Of a stretch of 64,000 nucleotides of DNA, positions 45,942 to 57,921 are shown in pieces. The stretch lies in contig NC_081410.1 of NCBI RefSeq assembly GCF_030272615.1, forward strand, positions 222,757,415-222,821,414, read 5' to 3'. The position numbers and the translations under genes are program-made. The notes under the pieces were generated by a model. The model had not been told where the DNA came from and did not search any database. It was given only the letters and a program-made list of their open reading frames with translations. The stretch's first letter is position 1, and every line of letters begins with the position of its first letter. The stretch comes from Cryptomeria japonica (lineage: Eukaryota; Streptophyta; Pinopsida; Cupressales; Cupressaceae).

Positions 45942-48046
45942 GTCACTATGCGAATGCAATATTTTAGGAATTTTTCAAGAATGATATATGATATGCAACT
46001 AAATGCAAACTAAAATAGATGAGAATGCAATCTATGGCAAGAATGCAACCTATGTTTTTGTTGCTTTTTGAGATTTTGACAAACCTTTAGGGATGTAAAT
46101 CTAAAAAGAGACCCTTAGGAAATTGAAATGATGTCTAGACCTCAAAGGACAAAAGGACCGAGTGACAAAAGGACAAAATGACAATGTCTCCCCTATATGC
46201 TTGGATACAAAGCTAGGTTTGACCAAATGACAATGATGAAAAAAAGACAAAAGTTTGATAAGGTCTAACTTCTTAATAATAACTTAGGGTTTATCAAAGA
46301 TTTGGATTACTCAAGTATGACAAAACCTTGTTTTGACACTATATGCAAAGGGACAATTACTATGCAAATTACCCTAATATGATATGATAATGACCTAAGC
46401 TTAATGAAGAGACCTAGGATATGCACCTGCAAATGTATGACAATGTCAACCTAAGACAAAACCTAAGGTTGAATTACGAAATGGTATTTACTCTAATGCA
46501 AGAGGACACATGCAAATGGATGACCCTTATTGATATGCAAAGGAGTATGACCTAGGTGAAACCTAACCTTGGTAGTTGAAAATGAATTTGCAAAATGCAA
46601 ACCTAGCATGAACCTAAATCTAAGTGACATGAATGTTGAGACGAGATTTTGAACAATGTTTGACAACCATGTTTGAAGGTGTTTTGAACTTTGTTGAATG
46701 AAATACTCTTGTGTTAATCCTTGTTTTGAATCAATTTGTCTTGTTTTAGAAATGAGACACAACTCAACTTTTGACAAGCAAAGAAGACAAGATATTTCAA
46801 CTTAGACTCAAAACAATCATGCTCATTCACACATTTTCTATGGTAGGCAAGGGCAGTAGGTACTTGAGAGGTAGACTCGTTATGAGATTCAAGGAGAATA
46901 CATAGATGCTTGACCCCATGGGCTCCCCTCCACGACACTCACTTCTCAGGGCAGCCAAGCATCAGTCCCCATGGAAATCTCCCCATGGTGAACTTAGTAT
47001 CTCTTCCAAGTATCCGAACTTGTCCTTCTCAAGCAACTAGAAGGATTTTTGGCCTCTAAATACAAGGTGTTTAGTAAGGATTTCTGTTAAGCGTTACTCC
47101 TTGGTGTCACGCAAGTGTGATTGAGACATTAAGCCCACCAAGATACCAAAAAAATGTAGTCGCGCAAGAACAATTTAGACCGTGAGGTCCTACTTAGATG
47201 TTGATATGAGAAAGAGTTCAAGGGTCATCACTTCCCAAGTAACTGCAATTCCCACGTAACCCTTCCTTCAAAGCTTTTGCCCATCAGGTATTTATTTATA
47301 GTGAGTTGGAATGCCAAGGTACTCTGGCTGTGCTCACTTTGGGTCATTCCCTTCTCACGATTGTCACTTGCTTGCAAAAGAAAGAAAATGGTCAGGAAGG
47401 CAGGCCCTCTAAAGGTAACAAACAATCCGAGCCATGAGAATGGTATCGAAGATATGTATTTCTGATCACCATAAGAAGGATGAGAGCATACTCTCCTACT
47501 CCAATCTCAAACTTGACAATCAAAGAAAATACACATTCATTCCATCCTACTTAGCAATCATACTAGGTGCCTAATTATGAATCACAAACACAAAAGTTCG
47601 ATTGAAATACAAGGCAACCTTCAAAATCACCAAGTTAGAAGTTTGATTTGTTTGGTCTTTGACTAACAAACCTTCATAAAATTTGCTAGTATTTTCATTT
47701 CCAAGGTGCTGTACAAAGAATCAGTACCAAAGAAAAACTAAAATGTAGAAACAGAATGCAAAACAAAGTAATTTGCAAGTAAAAACACTGCTTTTTACCT
47801 CTGTTTCTGGCCTTACATAGGTGTAGAATGCAGTAACACAGGCGTAGAATGCATTGACATAGGCACAGATCCCTTTGACACAGGCACAAAATGAAGTAAC
47901 ACAGACGCAGAACTCTCCTACACAGGCGCAGAAGTGCTCAGAAAGCCCTGAATTACCTTGTTTCTTGGCTTTTTCACCTGCAAATCAACTCAAAAGCACT
48001 CAAAAGCATGGTTAGGGGGTTAGTTCATGTCGGGTTCACCAATTAA
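45942..48046 (-). other. Untranslated leader of E
   Basis: 2.1 kb from primer site to Gag start on the minus strand. It holds the periodic array at 47815-47930 and a broken version of the leader ORF (47285-47525). It matches 11766-13495 closely from 46359 upward. Primer site: minus TGGTGAACCCGACATGAA next to 48046. Confidence 0.75.
47815..47930 (-). repeat. Periodic array in the leader of E, 6 units
   Basis: ACACAGGCGCA-type units at 47815, 47836, 47857, 47878, 47899 and 47920, all 21 bp apart. Confidence 0.9.
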
Positions 48047-49468
48047 TGTAGATAGGAATCTGGAAATCATCAAAGCAACATAAACATTAGCCTAGCTCAA
48101 TCACAAAAACTAAAATGCAGTGATAACAATCCTAAAAACATTCAATGAAAACATGAAAACAAGACATTCAATATGAAATCTAAGCAAACCAAATGCAAAT
48201 GTCTCCTTCATGTGGCTCCATTTTCCTTCTTTCTCCTTCAAATTGCTTTGTTTTGTGGATCTCACCTTCAAGTGCATAAGTATAATGTGAAAGCAAGATT
48301 GACGAGACAAGACGACAGCATAAGGGTACTAGAAGCATGATTGATTCCACCTCTTGATTGAAGAAATTCATCCAATTTATAGACAAATTGGAGAAAAGAT
48401 CAGATTAGCATGAAAGTGATTCGAATGGAAATTCAAATCAAGAATAGCAAAATTATGACAAGTGTATGACAAATTGCTATGCAAGGATTTATGACAATTT
48501 ATGACAATTTATGACAATTTATGACAAATTGCTATGCCAGTATTATGACAAGATTTTGAAATAGAAATAGACATTTAGGAATTTAAGATAAATTAGAAAA
48601 TTAAATTAGAAATGATGACTTGGAAATTAGGAAATTGATGCAAATTAGGTAAATTAATTAATAATTTTTCATTCATTAATTAATTTTCAAAAATAGGAGG
48701 AATTAATTAGCCAATTAAATAAACATTTAATTGTGACAAGAAGACTTAGGATAAATAAATAAATCATTTATCCTAAAGAGAAAATGACAAACAAGGTTAA
48801 ATGAATAAATCATGAAACCCTAGAAGATAAATTAGAAATGCAAGGACGACAATTAGGTCTTGATGTAAGATTGATTTGATGTCGATTCGATCATGATTTT
48901 GAATTGATAAATGATTTGATTGATAAATGCACCAATTAACGAGGAACAATGACTAATTGATCCAAATTGACATGATTGAGAAGCATGACGATCGATGACA
49001 AATTGATCACAAGACGACAAGATTGAAAATAACAACGATCGATGACAAATCGATCGCAAGACGACAAGATTGAAAATGACAACGATCGATGACAAATCGA
49101 TCACAAAATGACAAGATTGATAAGAGGACAACGATTGATGACAAATCGATCAAAAAATGACAAGATTGATAAGAGGACAAAACCCTAATTAGGATTGACG
49201 ATGTCCAAAATGATGATAAATGAACACGCACATTGATGCGACAGGATAAAATCGACCAAAATCATGACTGAAGATTGTTATCGACAAGACCAAATTCGAA
49301 AGCAAGACAAATGAAGAATACAGAAGAAGGACTCAATGCTCGCAAATGATAAATACCAAGTACACAACATAGAAGAAATGTTAATGCGACGCAAAAACTC
49401 AAAAATAAGGCAATGCACAAATGTTAAAATACGACTCCGCAAGCGTTGACCATTTTTAGACGTCTACA
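48047..49468 (-). repeat. 5' LTR of element E
   Basis: 1422 bp, minus TGTAGACGTCTAAAAATGG ... CTACA. It has four ATTTATGACAAT units at about 48488-48525, TATA at 48372-48383 and ATCGATGACA repeats at 48989-49150. Confidence 0.85.
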
Positions 49469-50461
49469 TTTTGGTCTCTTTATCAATGTTGGTCAATTTG
49501 TCAATCAATCTCAATTGTTTATCAATCAAATCATTTATCAAGTCAGAATCATGATCGCATTGACCCTACATCAATTATCTTTTGTCAAGACCTAATTGTC
49601 ATGCTTGTATTTCTAATTCATCTTCTAGGATTTTATGATTTATTCATTTAATCTTGATTGTCATTTTCCCTCTAGGTTAAATAATTTATTTATTTATCCT
49701 AAGTATTCTTGTCACAATTAAATATTTATTTAATTGGCTAATTAATTCCCTCTCTTTTTGTGAATTAATTAATAAATGAAGAATTCTTAATTAATTCACC
49801 TAATTTTCTAATTTTCTAATTTTCCTAATTTCCTAATTTCCACCTATTTTCTAATTTGTCAAATTCAATTTCCACCTAATTAATTTCTCTCTAGTCTCTC
49901 CCTATTTTTGTGCTTCGGTGGAAGCATGAATTCCTCATGCGTCATACTATTGGCATAGCAAGATGTCATAAGCTTGTAGTCCTCTAACCTTTGCATTGGC
50001 AATATGTCATAATTCATGACATAGAAGGTGTCATAACCTTCTTCCTTCAACTCAATTTTGCCATTTTGAAATCAATTGCCTCTAACATCAATTTCATGCT
50101 AATCTTGTCTTTTCTCCAATTTATCTATAAATTGGATGAATTTCTTCAATCAAAACGGGGAATCAATCACGCTTCTAGTACCCTTATGTTGTCGTCTCGT
50201 CTCATCAATCTTGCTTTCACATTATACTTATGCACTTGAAGGTGAGATCCACAAAACAAAGCAATTTGAAGGAGAAAGAAGGACAATGGAGCCACATGAA
50301 GGAGACATCTGCATTTGGTTTGCTTAGATTTCATATTGAATGTCTTGTTTTCATGTTTTCATTGAATGTTTTTAGGATTTCTTATCATTGCAATCTAGTT
50401 TTCGTGATTGAGCTAGGCTAATGTTTATATTGCTTTGATAATTTCTAGATTCCTATCTACA
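49469..50461 (+). repeat. Partial Tat LTR, head-to-head with the E 5' LTR
   Basis: A plus-strand LTR lacking its first several hundred bases. It matches the E LTR closely in its 3' half (TGCACTTGAAGGTGAGATCC, TATA at 50124-50135) and ends CTACA at 50461. The primer site TGGTGAACTCGACGTGAA follows at 50467-50484, with a few leader bases to about 50491. With 48047-49468 it makes an inverted repeat with arms of about 1 kb. Confidence 0.8.
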
Positions 50462-50521
50462 TTAATTGGTGAACTCGACGTGAAACTAACTATTCTTATC
50501 ATTACTTGAGGTAGATCCGAT

Positions 50522-50804
50522 GAAACATAAACTAACTATTCTTATCTTTGAGGGATCTAGCTATGGCTTTTGGAAAGTGAATACAAGAGGTTACTTGATC
50601 TCTTTGGGTTACAACACTTGGAAAGCGATGGAGACTAAGTATGTATTGTCAGCAAATGGTGTTACTACTTTGGATGAGATTTAGGCTTATGAAGAGAATG
50701 AAAAAGAAAGGTATGCCATCTTTAGTGCTTTATAAAAAATTGAATTAACAATGATTGTTTCATTAAATACTGCTTATGAAGTTTGGGAAAAGTTAAGTGA
50801 AATC
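50522..50804 (+). pseudogene. Element D Gag, N-terminal part
   Basis: From ATG 50522: MKHKLTILIFEGSSYGFWK..., then YLISLGYNTWKAME and AYEVWEKLSEI, typical of plant copia Gag (DUF4219/UBN2 type). Two in-frame stops are seen (EI*AYEE, AL*KIE). It is cut by chromovirus G at 50805 and resumes at 57922. The region 50492-50521 is probably leader. Confidence 0.75.
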
Positions 50805-51607
50805 TGAAGCAGTCACCGGTGAGGAGGGACCTCAAAGAGATCAATCTGGACCGGTTAGCAAGAGTAAACACAATGGAAACAAAAAGATATGGTGGAGGAA
50901 ATGTAGACTAGTTTGTTTTATTGCATGAAAATTGATTACATCCAACCAGTAACAATCGGGTTACAACATATCGGCTCATGGGCCTAGTAGAACATACATA
51001 ATAGGTCACAATTGGGACCTTGAATCATGAGATCTATCTACACATAGTCTAGCTACTTGATTATCTAATTGATTACATTATAATGCACAATTACAATTAC
51101 ATGGATCGATCCAAAGGATCCAGTCAGCCCAAAAGGGGTCAAAACCTGAAGAAAAAGACCTAATGTGCAAAATAAACAAGGTCATCCTTCGCCAAGAGAT
51201 TCCTCTCGAAAATACAAAGGATGAAATGTAGATCATGAGAAACAGTCGGCCACATGCCAAGGAACATTGCAATCAATGCCCAAGGCTGTGCAAGCTTCAA
51301 AAAGGGGTTCCAGTAGATCACCAAAATAGGTCTAGGCAACCAGTAATAAAGGAATGTCAATCGGTAACAGGAAACTATCATGGAAACTGGTAGCGATATC
51401 TTCTTGAAAAATTATCCAAATGCGATGCGGTCTATAAGAAAGAAATATGATGAAGTCTTCAATTAGAATCCAACTTCATAGGATCCGATGAGCCAAAACC
51501 AGGACACACAAAAAGGAAAACTGAAATTGCAAACAGAAAGCAAAATAGAAAGGAAAATATTTTTGGTTGATGCAAGATTGCTATGAACCAGGAATGCTCC
51601 TGCATCA
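50805..51607 (-). repeat. 3' LTR of element G
   Basis: 803 bp; matches 57148-57916 throughout with many point differences and small gaps, which indicates an old insertion. Confidence 0.88.
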
Positions 51608-51683
51608 AACATCTAGGGTTATTGAAAAAATGAGCCTCTCACTTTGCTGGAGTTAGAGGGAAACCAAGGCAGTCTACATCTTC

Positions 51684-52550
51684 TTAAGAAATCCAAGATG
51701 AATCTTCAACTGGTCTATCTTTCCACTTCACAAGATATTCCTTATACTGACTGCTCAGGGTACTATGCCCAATCCTACTATCTAGAATCTCTTCAATCTG
51801 ATTCGGTTCCTTCTGAGGCAATTGTTTCTCCAAGTCTACAACACTGTCATCACAAAATTCTAGTTCATGGTACTCACAAAGATATACAATGTTAGACACA
51901 GGTAAAATACTTAGACTATCTGGTAACTCCACTTCATATGCATTTACAGAACTGAACTTCCTCAAAATCCTTCAAGGTCCAAACTTCTTCATCTGCAACT
52001 TGTAATAAGTTCCAATCAGAAATCTCTCTTTTCTTAGAAATACTATCACTTCCTCGCCAACCTCAAATTACTTATGTCCCCTCTTCTCATCTTCCTTCTC
52101 CTTATACTTGTTATTCACGTCTTCCAAATGCTTCTTAATCTGAATATGCAATGTTGCCATGTGATATGCAAAGTCTTTTGCTTCTAAACTCCTCCGATCT
52201 TCACTACTAATGTATCTCAATTATGATATACCTCTAGGATGCACTTTGGTAACAATCTCAAAAGGTGTTTTTCTGGTACTTCTAGTCATTGAATTGTTGT
52301 AAGCAAACTCTTCTTATGTAAGGATCAAATCCCAACTTCCGGTTTTATCTCCCACTAAACATCTCAACAAGTTTCCCAAACTTTGGTTAACAAGTTATGT
52401 CTGTCCATCAATCTGTGGATGAAAAGTAGAATTGAACTTCAAATCTATGTTCACCTTCTTCCAAAGTGTTCTCCAAAAATAGCCAACAAACTTAGTGTCT
52501 TTGTCTGAAAGTATGCTCTTATGTAATCCATTCAATCTCACCAATTCCTT
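51684..52550 (-). pseudogene. Element G integrase C-terminal part and chromodomain
   Basis: An open frame at 51684-51965 contains ILDSRIGHSTLSSQYKEYL followed by VKWKDRPVEDSSWIS, the classic chromodomain end of chromoviral integrases, which directs integration to marked chromatin. Upstream, 51966-52550 shows decayed integrase sequence (a region like KFNSTFHPQ..GQT) with stops. The frame continues beyond the solo LTR at 53412. Confidence 0.75.
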
Positions 52551-53411
52551 TGTTAGGGGTCCCACAGATACTGAGAGGGGGGGGTGAATCAGTATCTAAC
52601 CGGTAATAAGAATTTCTTAAGTTAAAACATGCAGAACATAATATAACAGTGTACTGGTATGCAAGAAATAATGCAATAAATAGAATCAAGAACATCCACA
52701 TGAAAAGTACACTATAACACAAGATGTTTAACGAGGAAACCTGGTGTGGGAAAAACCTAGGTGGGATTTGTGACCCACAATATTCACTCACTGGCCAATA
52801 AGAGAATATTACTTACAATAGGGGCCTGCACATGCAGGAAGGCCAACTACCTAGAGCTCACTACTCAATGGGAAGTCACACTGACTTACAATAAGGATTA
52901 TACTAATCCAATAACTTTTACTACTTTACAATAGCATCTCCAATGCCAGATTCAGTACCAGTTCCTGCTCTGTTCTTTACATATACCCTTGACCTATAAT
53001 TCGCACATTAGGTCTGCCTAATAATTTCCTTTATGCTCCTTACCTTCCTTTCTCAAATGTCTACAATGATCTCCTTTATATACAAGAGTCATTTTACAAT
53101 TTGCCAAGTCGGCTTACAATAATAAACAAAATATTACATAACAAAAGTCCTGTCGGCCTCTATGCTGGTATACATCTTTTCTTCTATGTCGGTGTCGGTG
53201 TCCTGAGTGATCTTCTGATGTTGGTGCACTATCTTGCCTGTGTTATACTTTGCCGGTATAATGTCTTGCTGGTGCCATAGGATTGCAAGGTTGCTTGTGT
53301 AATGCTTTGCTGGTATAATGTCTTGCTGGTGCCATAGGATTGCAAGGTTGCCATCAATGACAAAGCCTTCAATCACATACAATGTGTCATTGGAGTGTCC
53401 ATATGCCAACA
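52551..53411 (-). repeat. Solo LTR H in the integrase of G
   Basis: 861 bp, TGTTAGGGG ... CCAACA, with a perfect TCCTT duplication on both sides (52546-52550 and 53412-53416). It carries the same modules as the A and B LTRs (TGAGAGGGGGGGGTGAATCA, GTGGGATTTGTGACCCACAA). A 33-42 bp direct repeat (GCTGGTGCCATAGGATTGC) lies at 53270-53345. Confidence 0.92.
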
Positions 53412-53416
53412 TCCTT

Positions 53417-55156
53417 GAAAAAGAGGTCTGCTACATGCAATGCATCTGATGTCTTCTTACAAAGTATCAAATGAGTCATCTTCAAGAATATATCCACTAC
53501 CACAAATATAGAATCATTCCCTCTTGATGTCATAGGCAATCCAAGTACAAAATCTATGCTTATATCCTCCTAAGGTCTTACCGAACCTGTCAAAGGTTTA
53601 TACAATCCCACGTTCTAACTACTACCCTTTGTAACTTGACAAACTCTACAACTCTGCACATATTTCTTAACATCCTTATGAATCTGGGGCCAAAAGTACT
53701 TCTCACTCACTAATGCTGTTGTTTTGTCAATGTCAAAATGTCAGGAGATAGTACTCCACTGTGTTTCTCCTTTGTTATATTCTCCCTCATAGAACTCTTA
53801 GGTATGCACAACTGAATTCCTCTAGACAACATCCCATCCTGAATGAAGTAATCCAACCACTTTCTTCTATCTACCATAACTGATTCTCTACATGCTTTCC
53901 AAGGTTCTGTAAAATTCGGGTCATCATCATACAAGGTCTTCAAATCTTCAAATCCTAATACCGTGACTCTAATCTCTGTCAGAAAATTCCTTCTCCAACT
54001 CAATGCATTAACAACTTTGTTAGATTTCCCACTTCTATGCTTCAACACAAAGGTGTAACTCTGCAAGAATTCTACCCATCTCATATGTCTTCGATTCAAC
54101 TTACTCTGACTGTTCAAATACTGCAAATCTTGATGATATGTATACAACACAAACTTCTTAGGCAACAAGTAATGTCTCCACTTCTTCAAGGCTTTAACTA
54201 TGGCATAAAACTCATGATCATACACTGAATATCTCCTCTAGGCATCATTCAATTTCTCACTAAAATAAGATACTTCTCTCCCTTCTTGACTCAAGATTGC
54301 TCCTTTTGTTATTCTTCTTCCATCACAATCCACTTGAAATACTTTATTAAAATCTGGTAAAGCTAACACAGGCAGCTCAGTCACTTTCTACTTCAACAGT
54401 TCAAAAATTTTGTTTTCTCCGGTGGTCCACTTAAATTTCTTCTAATCTCCTCTCATGGTCTCAGTCATAGGGTTAGAAACTGAACTGAAATTTTTGATAA
54501 ACTTCTGATAAAAACTAGCCAATCCATGAAATGATCTTACCTCTCCAATGCTTTCTAGTCTAGGCCATTCAAAAATTGCTTTCACTTTCTCAGGCTCCAT
54601 CTTTAAAGCATCCTTAGATATCACAAATCCCAAATAGACTAACTCATACTTCATGAAAGTATACTTCTTGATATTGATCATCAACTTCTCCTCTCTCAAC
54701 CTCTACCAAACTTGCCTCAATTGCAACAAATGCTCCTCTTTTGTCTTACTGAAAATTAGAATGTCATCCAAATACACAATAAAAAACACCCAATAATTTC
54801 TTCAATATCTCATTCATTAGCCTCATGAAAGTACTCAGCGCATTAGTCAATCCAAAAGGCATCACCAACCATTCATACAGTCCTTCATTTATCTTAAATG
54901 TTGTCTTCCACTCATCACATTCTCTGATCCTGATCTGATGATATCCACTCTTCAAATCTATCTTTGTAAATTATTTTGCTCCACTCAAACAGTCCAATAT
55001 GTCATCCATCCTAGGAAAAGGAAACTTGTATTTCACTGTGATCTTGTTTATTGCTATGGAATCCATACACATTCTCCACTCTCCATTCTTCTTAGGTGCT
55101 AATACTGTTGGTACTGCACAAGGGATCAGACTCTCCCTGATCAAACCTTTATTCAA
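53417..55156 (-). pseudogene. Element G RT, RNase H and integrase N-terminus
   Basis: 54971-55156: RT start ([20 protein letters not shown]). 54764-54955: RT core ([23 protein letters not shown]). The YLDD motif lies just after a one-base slip in a T run near 54785. 54442-54699: RT thumb (YLGFVISKDALKMEPEKV). 53710-54225: RNase H (YDHEFYAIVKALKKWRHYL). Below this, integrase HHCC remains (YFWPQIHKDVKKYVQ, CRVCQ). Several stops and shifts mean no functional product. Confidence 0.82.
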
Positions 55157-55183
55157 CAGCTCTTGTACTTGTCTATTCAGTTG

Positions 55184-56860
55184 TTAATTCTCTATCAGTG
55201 TTAACCAGTGTGAACCTTTGTTAGGAAAACTAGCTGCGAGAACCAAGTCCATGCAATGAGTAATACTTCTCATAGGTGGTAATTCATCAAATACATTATA
55301 TGAAATGATGTCCTCATATTCTCTTAGCAAATCTTTTATCTCTTCCAGGTGTTGTCCTTCCGATTCCGGTTTCTTAGTCTTCTTAGGAATTAAGGCAAAA
55401 CACATATTCTCATATCTTAATCCATCTAGGAATTTCCTTCCATCTACCAAACAAATTATAGCATTCGTACAGACTTCATTCTTCAAAGTTTCCTCCAAGG
55501 GTAACAAGGTTTGCTTCATCCCATTGGACACAATATTGTATGTATTCTTCCTCCCATCATGTACTACATGTCTATCAAACTGCCAAGGTCTACCCAACAA
55601 AAGGTGACACATATCCATAGGCATAATATCACACAAGACCTCATCATGACAATTCCCAATTTTCAATTTCACCAAACATTTTTCACTTACTAACAACTTA
55701 TGTTCATCCCGAATACATCCTATCTGATAAGGCTTAGGGTGTTTCAATCTCTCCAATTTCAACTTATTCACCATCTCTTCTGAAACAACATTATCTAAAC
55801 TACCACTATCAATAACAACTTTAAAACACTTACCAGATACCTTACATCTGGTCTTGAACAGATTCTTCCTCTGCAAGGGTTCTTCATTCCCTCCAGTATG
55901 ACACAAAGCTCTCCTCATCATCAACAATTCTCCATCTTCCAGTTTATTGTCTGATCCAATGGGGTTTTCTTCCACCACTGCTTCTCTTTTGGTAGTTTCT
56001 ATCTTCTTACACTCAAATGCATGATGTCCTTCTCCTCCACACTTAAAGAAGGTTCCTATAAATGTCCTCTTGTCTTGTCTTCCAAAATTCTCATTCCAAT
56101 AAACATTTAGTTCTCTCCTTCGGTAGAAATTTCTATCATCCTTCCAGTATGAATTACCTTCTTTACTCACTTCCTTGTCCTTGCTTTGATTTGTATGTGT
56201 TCCTCTTCATCTGGTATATCCTATTCCTTCTTGAAATCTTCCTCCGATAAACCTTCCATCTCTGCCTCTTTGTCTCTACTCATGTCTTTTGTTTAGCTTT
56301 TCTTCTGCCTTTAGGGCATACTGGTAAGCCTCTTCAACACTCCTCAATTTGATCAAACTAAGTTCATCTTGTATAGACATCCATAATCCATTCAAATATC
56401 TTGCAACTTGTTCAACTTCATCATCAACAATTCTGGATCTGATATTCAACTTGTAAAATGCTTCGGTGTACTCCTTCACACTAGATTCCTTCTATCTCAA
56501 ATTCTGCAATTTTCAAAACAAATCCACTTGATAATTTGTTGAAACAAACTTTGATTTCAACTTAGCAACCATCCAATCCCATGTCTTAATATTCTCTTTA
56601 CCTCTTCTCTATCTATCAACTTGCAAATACTCTCACCAAAGACATGCATATCCTTTCAACCGGGTACAGACATATTTCACCTTTCTCTCTTCTACAGTGT
56701 TTTTAAAATCAAAATACTTCTCCATCTCCGAGATCCAATCCATCAATTCATCTGAATATAACTTCCAATCATACTCCGATGGGGTAAAATGAGGTTTAGT
56801 ATTCACCCTACTCAAAACCCTCAAAAACCTTTCCTCATCCAGATCAACCACAGGTAGGTT
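55184..56860 (-). pseudogene. Element G Gag and aspartic protease
   Basis: Gag pieces at 56633-56851 (DELMDWISEMEKYFDF) and 56276-56479 (QDELSLIKLRSVEEAYQ). A 328-aa frame at 55184-56170 has the zinc knuckle CFKCGGEGHHAFEC (H in place, X3 before it) and a pepsin-type active site VVIDSGSLDNVVSEEM, with LLGRPWQFD downstream, then the linker into RT. Stops separate the Gag pieces, but the protease-linker frame is intact. Confidence 0.82.
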
Positions 56861-57129
56861 TGCTTGTTCTGTCAGGGCTTCTTCTCATTCATCTTCACTT
56901 ACATCTTCAATATGTCGGCCTCTTCTCTGGGATATCTCCATGGCTTCCAACTAGGATGATATGTACCTCACAATATCTCCATCACAATAGGGTTTGCATT
57001 CCCATGCGGTCCACCATTCCTAGCTCCTCTTTGCACCATCATTCATGCTAGTCCTCTCCAGTTGTTGGTCAAATCTGCAATCTACCACCCTACAACAAAA
57101 TTTTAGGACACGCAACCTCTAGAATGAAA

Positions 57130-57147
57130 CTTCACTCTAATACCACT
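57130..57147 (-). other. Primer-binding site of G
   Basis: Minus TGGTATTAGAGTGAAG two bases after the LTR, similar to the tRNA-iMet complement. Confidence 0.75.
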
Positions 57148-57916
57148 TGAAGCAGTCACCAGTGAGGAGGGACCTCAAAGAGATCAATCTAGACCAGACA
57201 GCAAGAGTAAACATAGGGGAAACACAAATATATGATGGAGGCAATGCAAAATAGTTTGCTTTATTGTATAAAAATTGATTACATCCAACTGGTAACAACC
57301 GGGTTACAACATAATGGCTCACAGGCCTAGTAGAACATACATAATAGGTCACAACCAAGACCTTGGATCGTGAGATCTATCTTCTACGCACAATCTAGTC
57401 ACTTGATGCTCTGATTGATTATATTCTAATGTGCAATTACAATTATATACATCAATCCAAAGGATCCAGTCAGCCCAAAAGGGATCAAAACCCTAAGAAC
57501 GAGACCTAACATGCAAAATAAACAAGGTCAGCCTCCACCAAGGGATTCCTTCAGAAAAATGAAAGGATAAAATGTAGATCATAGGAAAAGGTCAGCCACA
57601 TGCCAAGGAACATCAGAATCAATGCCCAAGGCTTCGCAAGCTTTGGAAAGGGGTTCTGGTAGACAACTAAAATAGGTCCAGGCAACCGTTAACAAAGGAT
57701 TGTCAACCGGTAACAAGAAATTGTCATGGAAATCGGTAGTGATATCTTGCCAGAAAATGATCCAAATGCGATGTGGTATGGAAGCAAGAAAGATGATCAA
57801 GTCTTCAAGTAGAATCTAATTCCATAGGATTTGGTGAGCCAAAATCAGTACACACATAAAGGAAAATATTTTTAGTTGATGCAAGATTGCTTTGAACCAG
57901 GGATGGTCCCGCATCA
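57148..57916 (-). repeat. 5' LTR of element G
   Basis: 769 bp; pairs with 50805-51607. It lacks about 34 bp present near the end of that copy. Confidence 0.88.
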
Positions 57917-57921
57917 AAAAC

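Larger units (their letters stand above)
13496..49468 (-). mobile_element. Element E: old Ty3/gypsy Tat-lineage element, split by F
   Basis: Paired LTRs of 1423 and 1422 bp (TGTAGAC...CTACA). Minus-strand order: 5' LTR, primer site, leader with periodic array, Gag-Pol, 3' non-coding region, antisense PMD gene, PPT (14919-14932), 3' LTR. The Gag-Pol is cut inside RT by element F and is full of stops. It is the same family as F, with shared gene order and high protein similarity. Assigned to Tat from the second RNase H between RNase H and integrase. Confidence 0.85.
50805..57916 (-). mobile_element. Element G: decayed Ty3/gypsy chromovirus
   Basis: LTRs 50805-51607 and 57148-57916 start TGAAGCAGTCACC and end GCATCA. 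Minus-strand order: LTR, primer site, Gag, zinc knuckle, protease, RT, RNase H, integrase, chromodomain, LTR. The flanks AAATC (50800-50804) and AAAAC (57917-57921) fit a target duplication with one change. It sits in the Gag of D and is itself split by solo LTR H. Confidence 0.88.
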
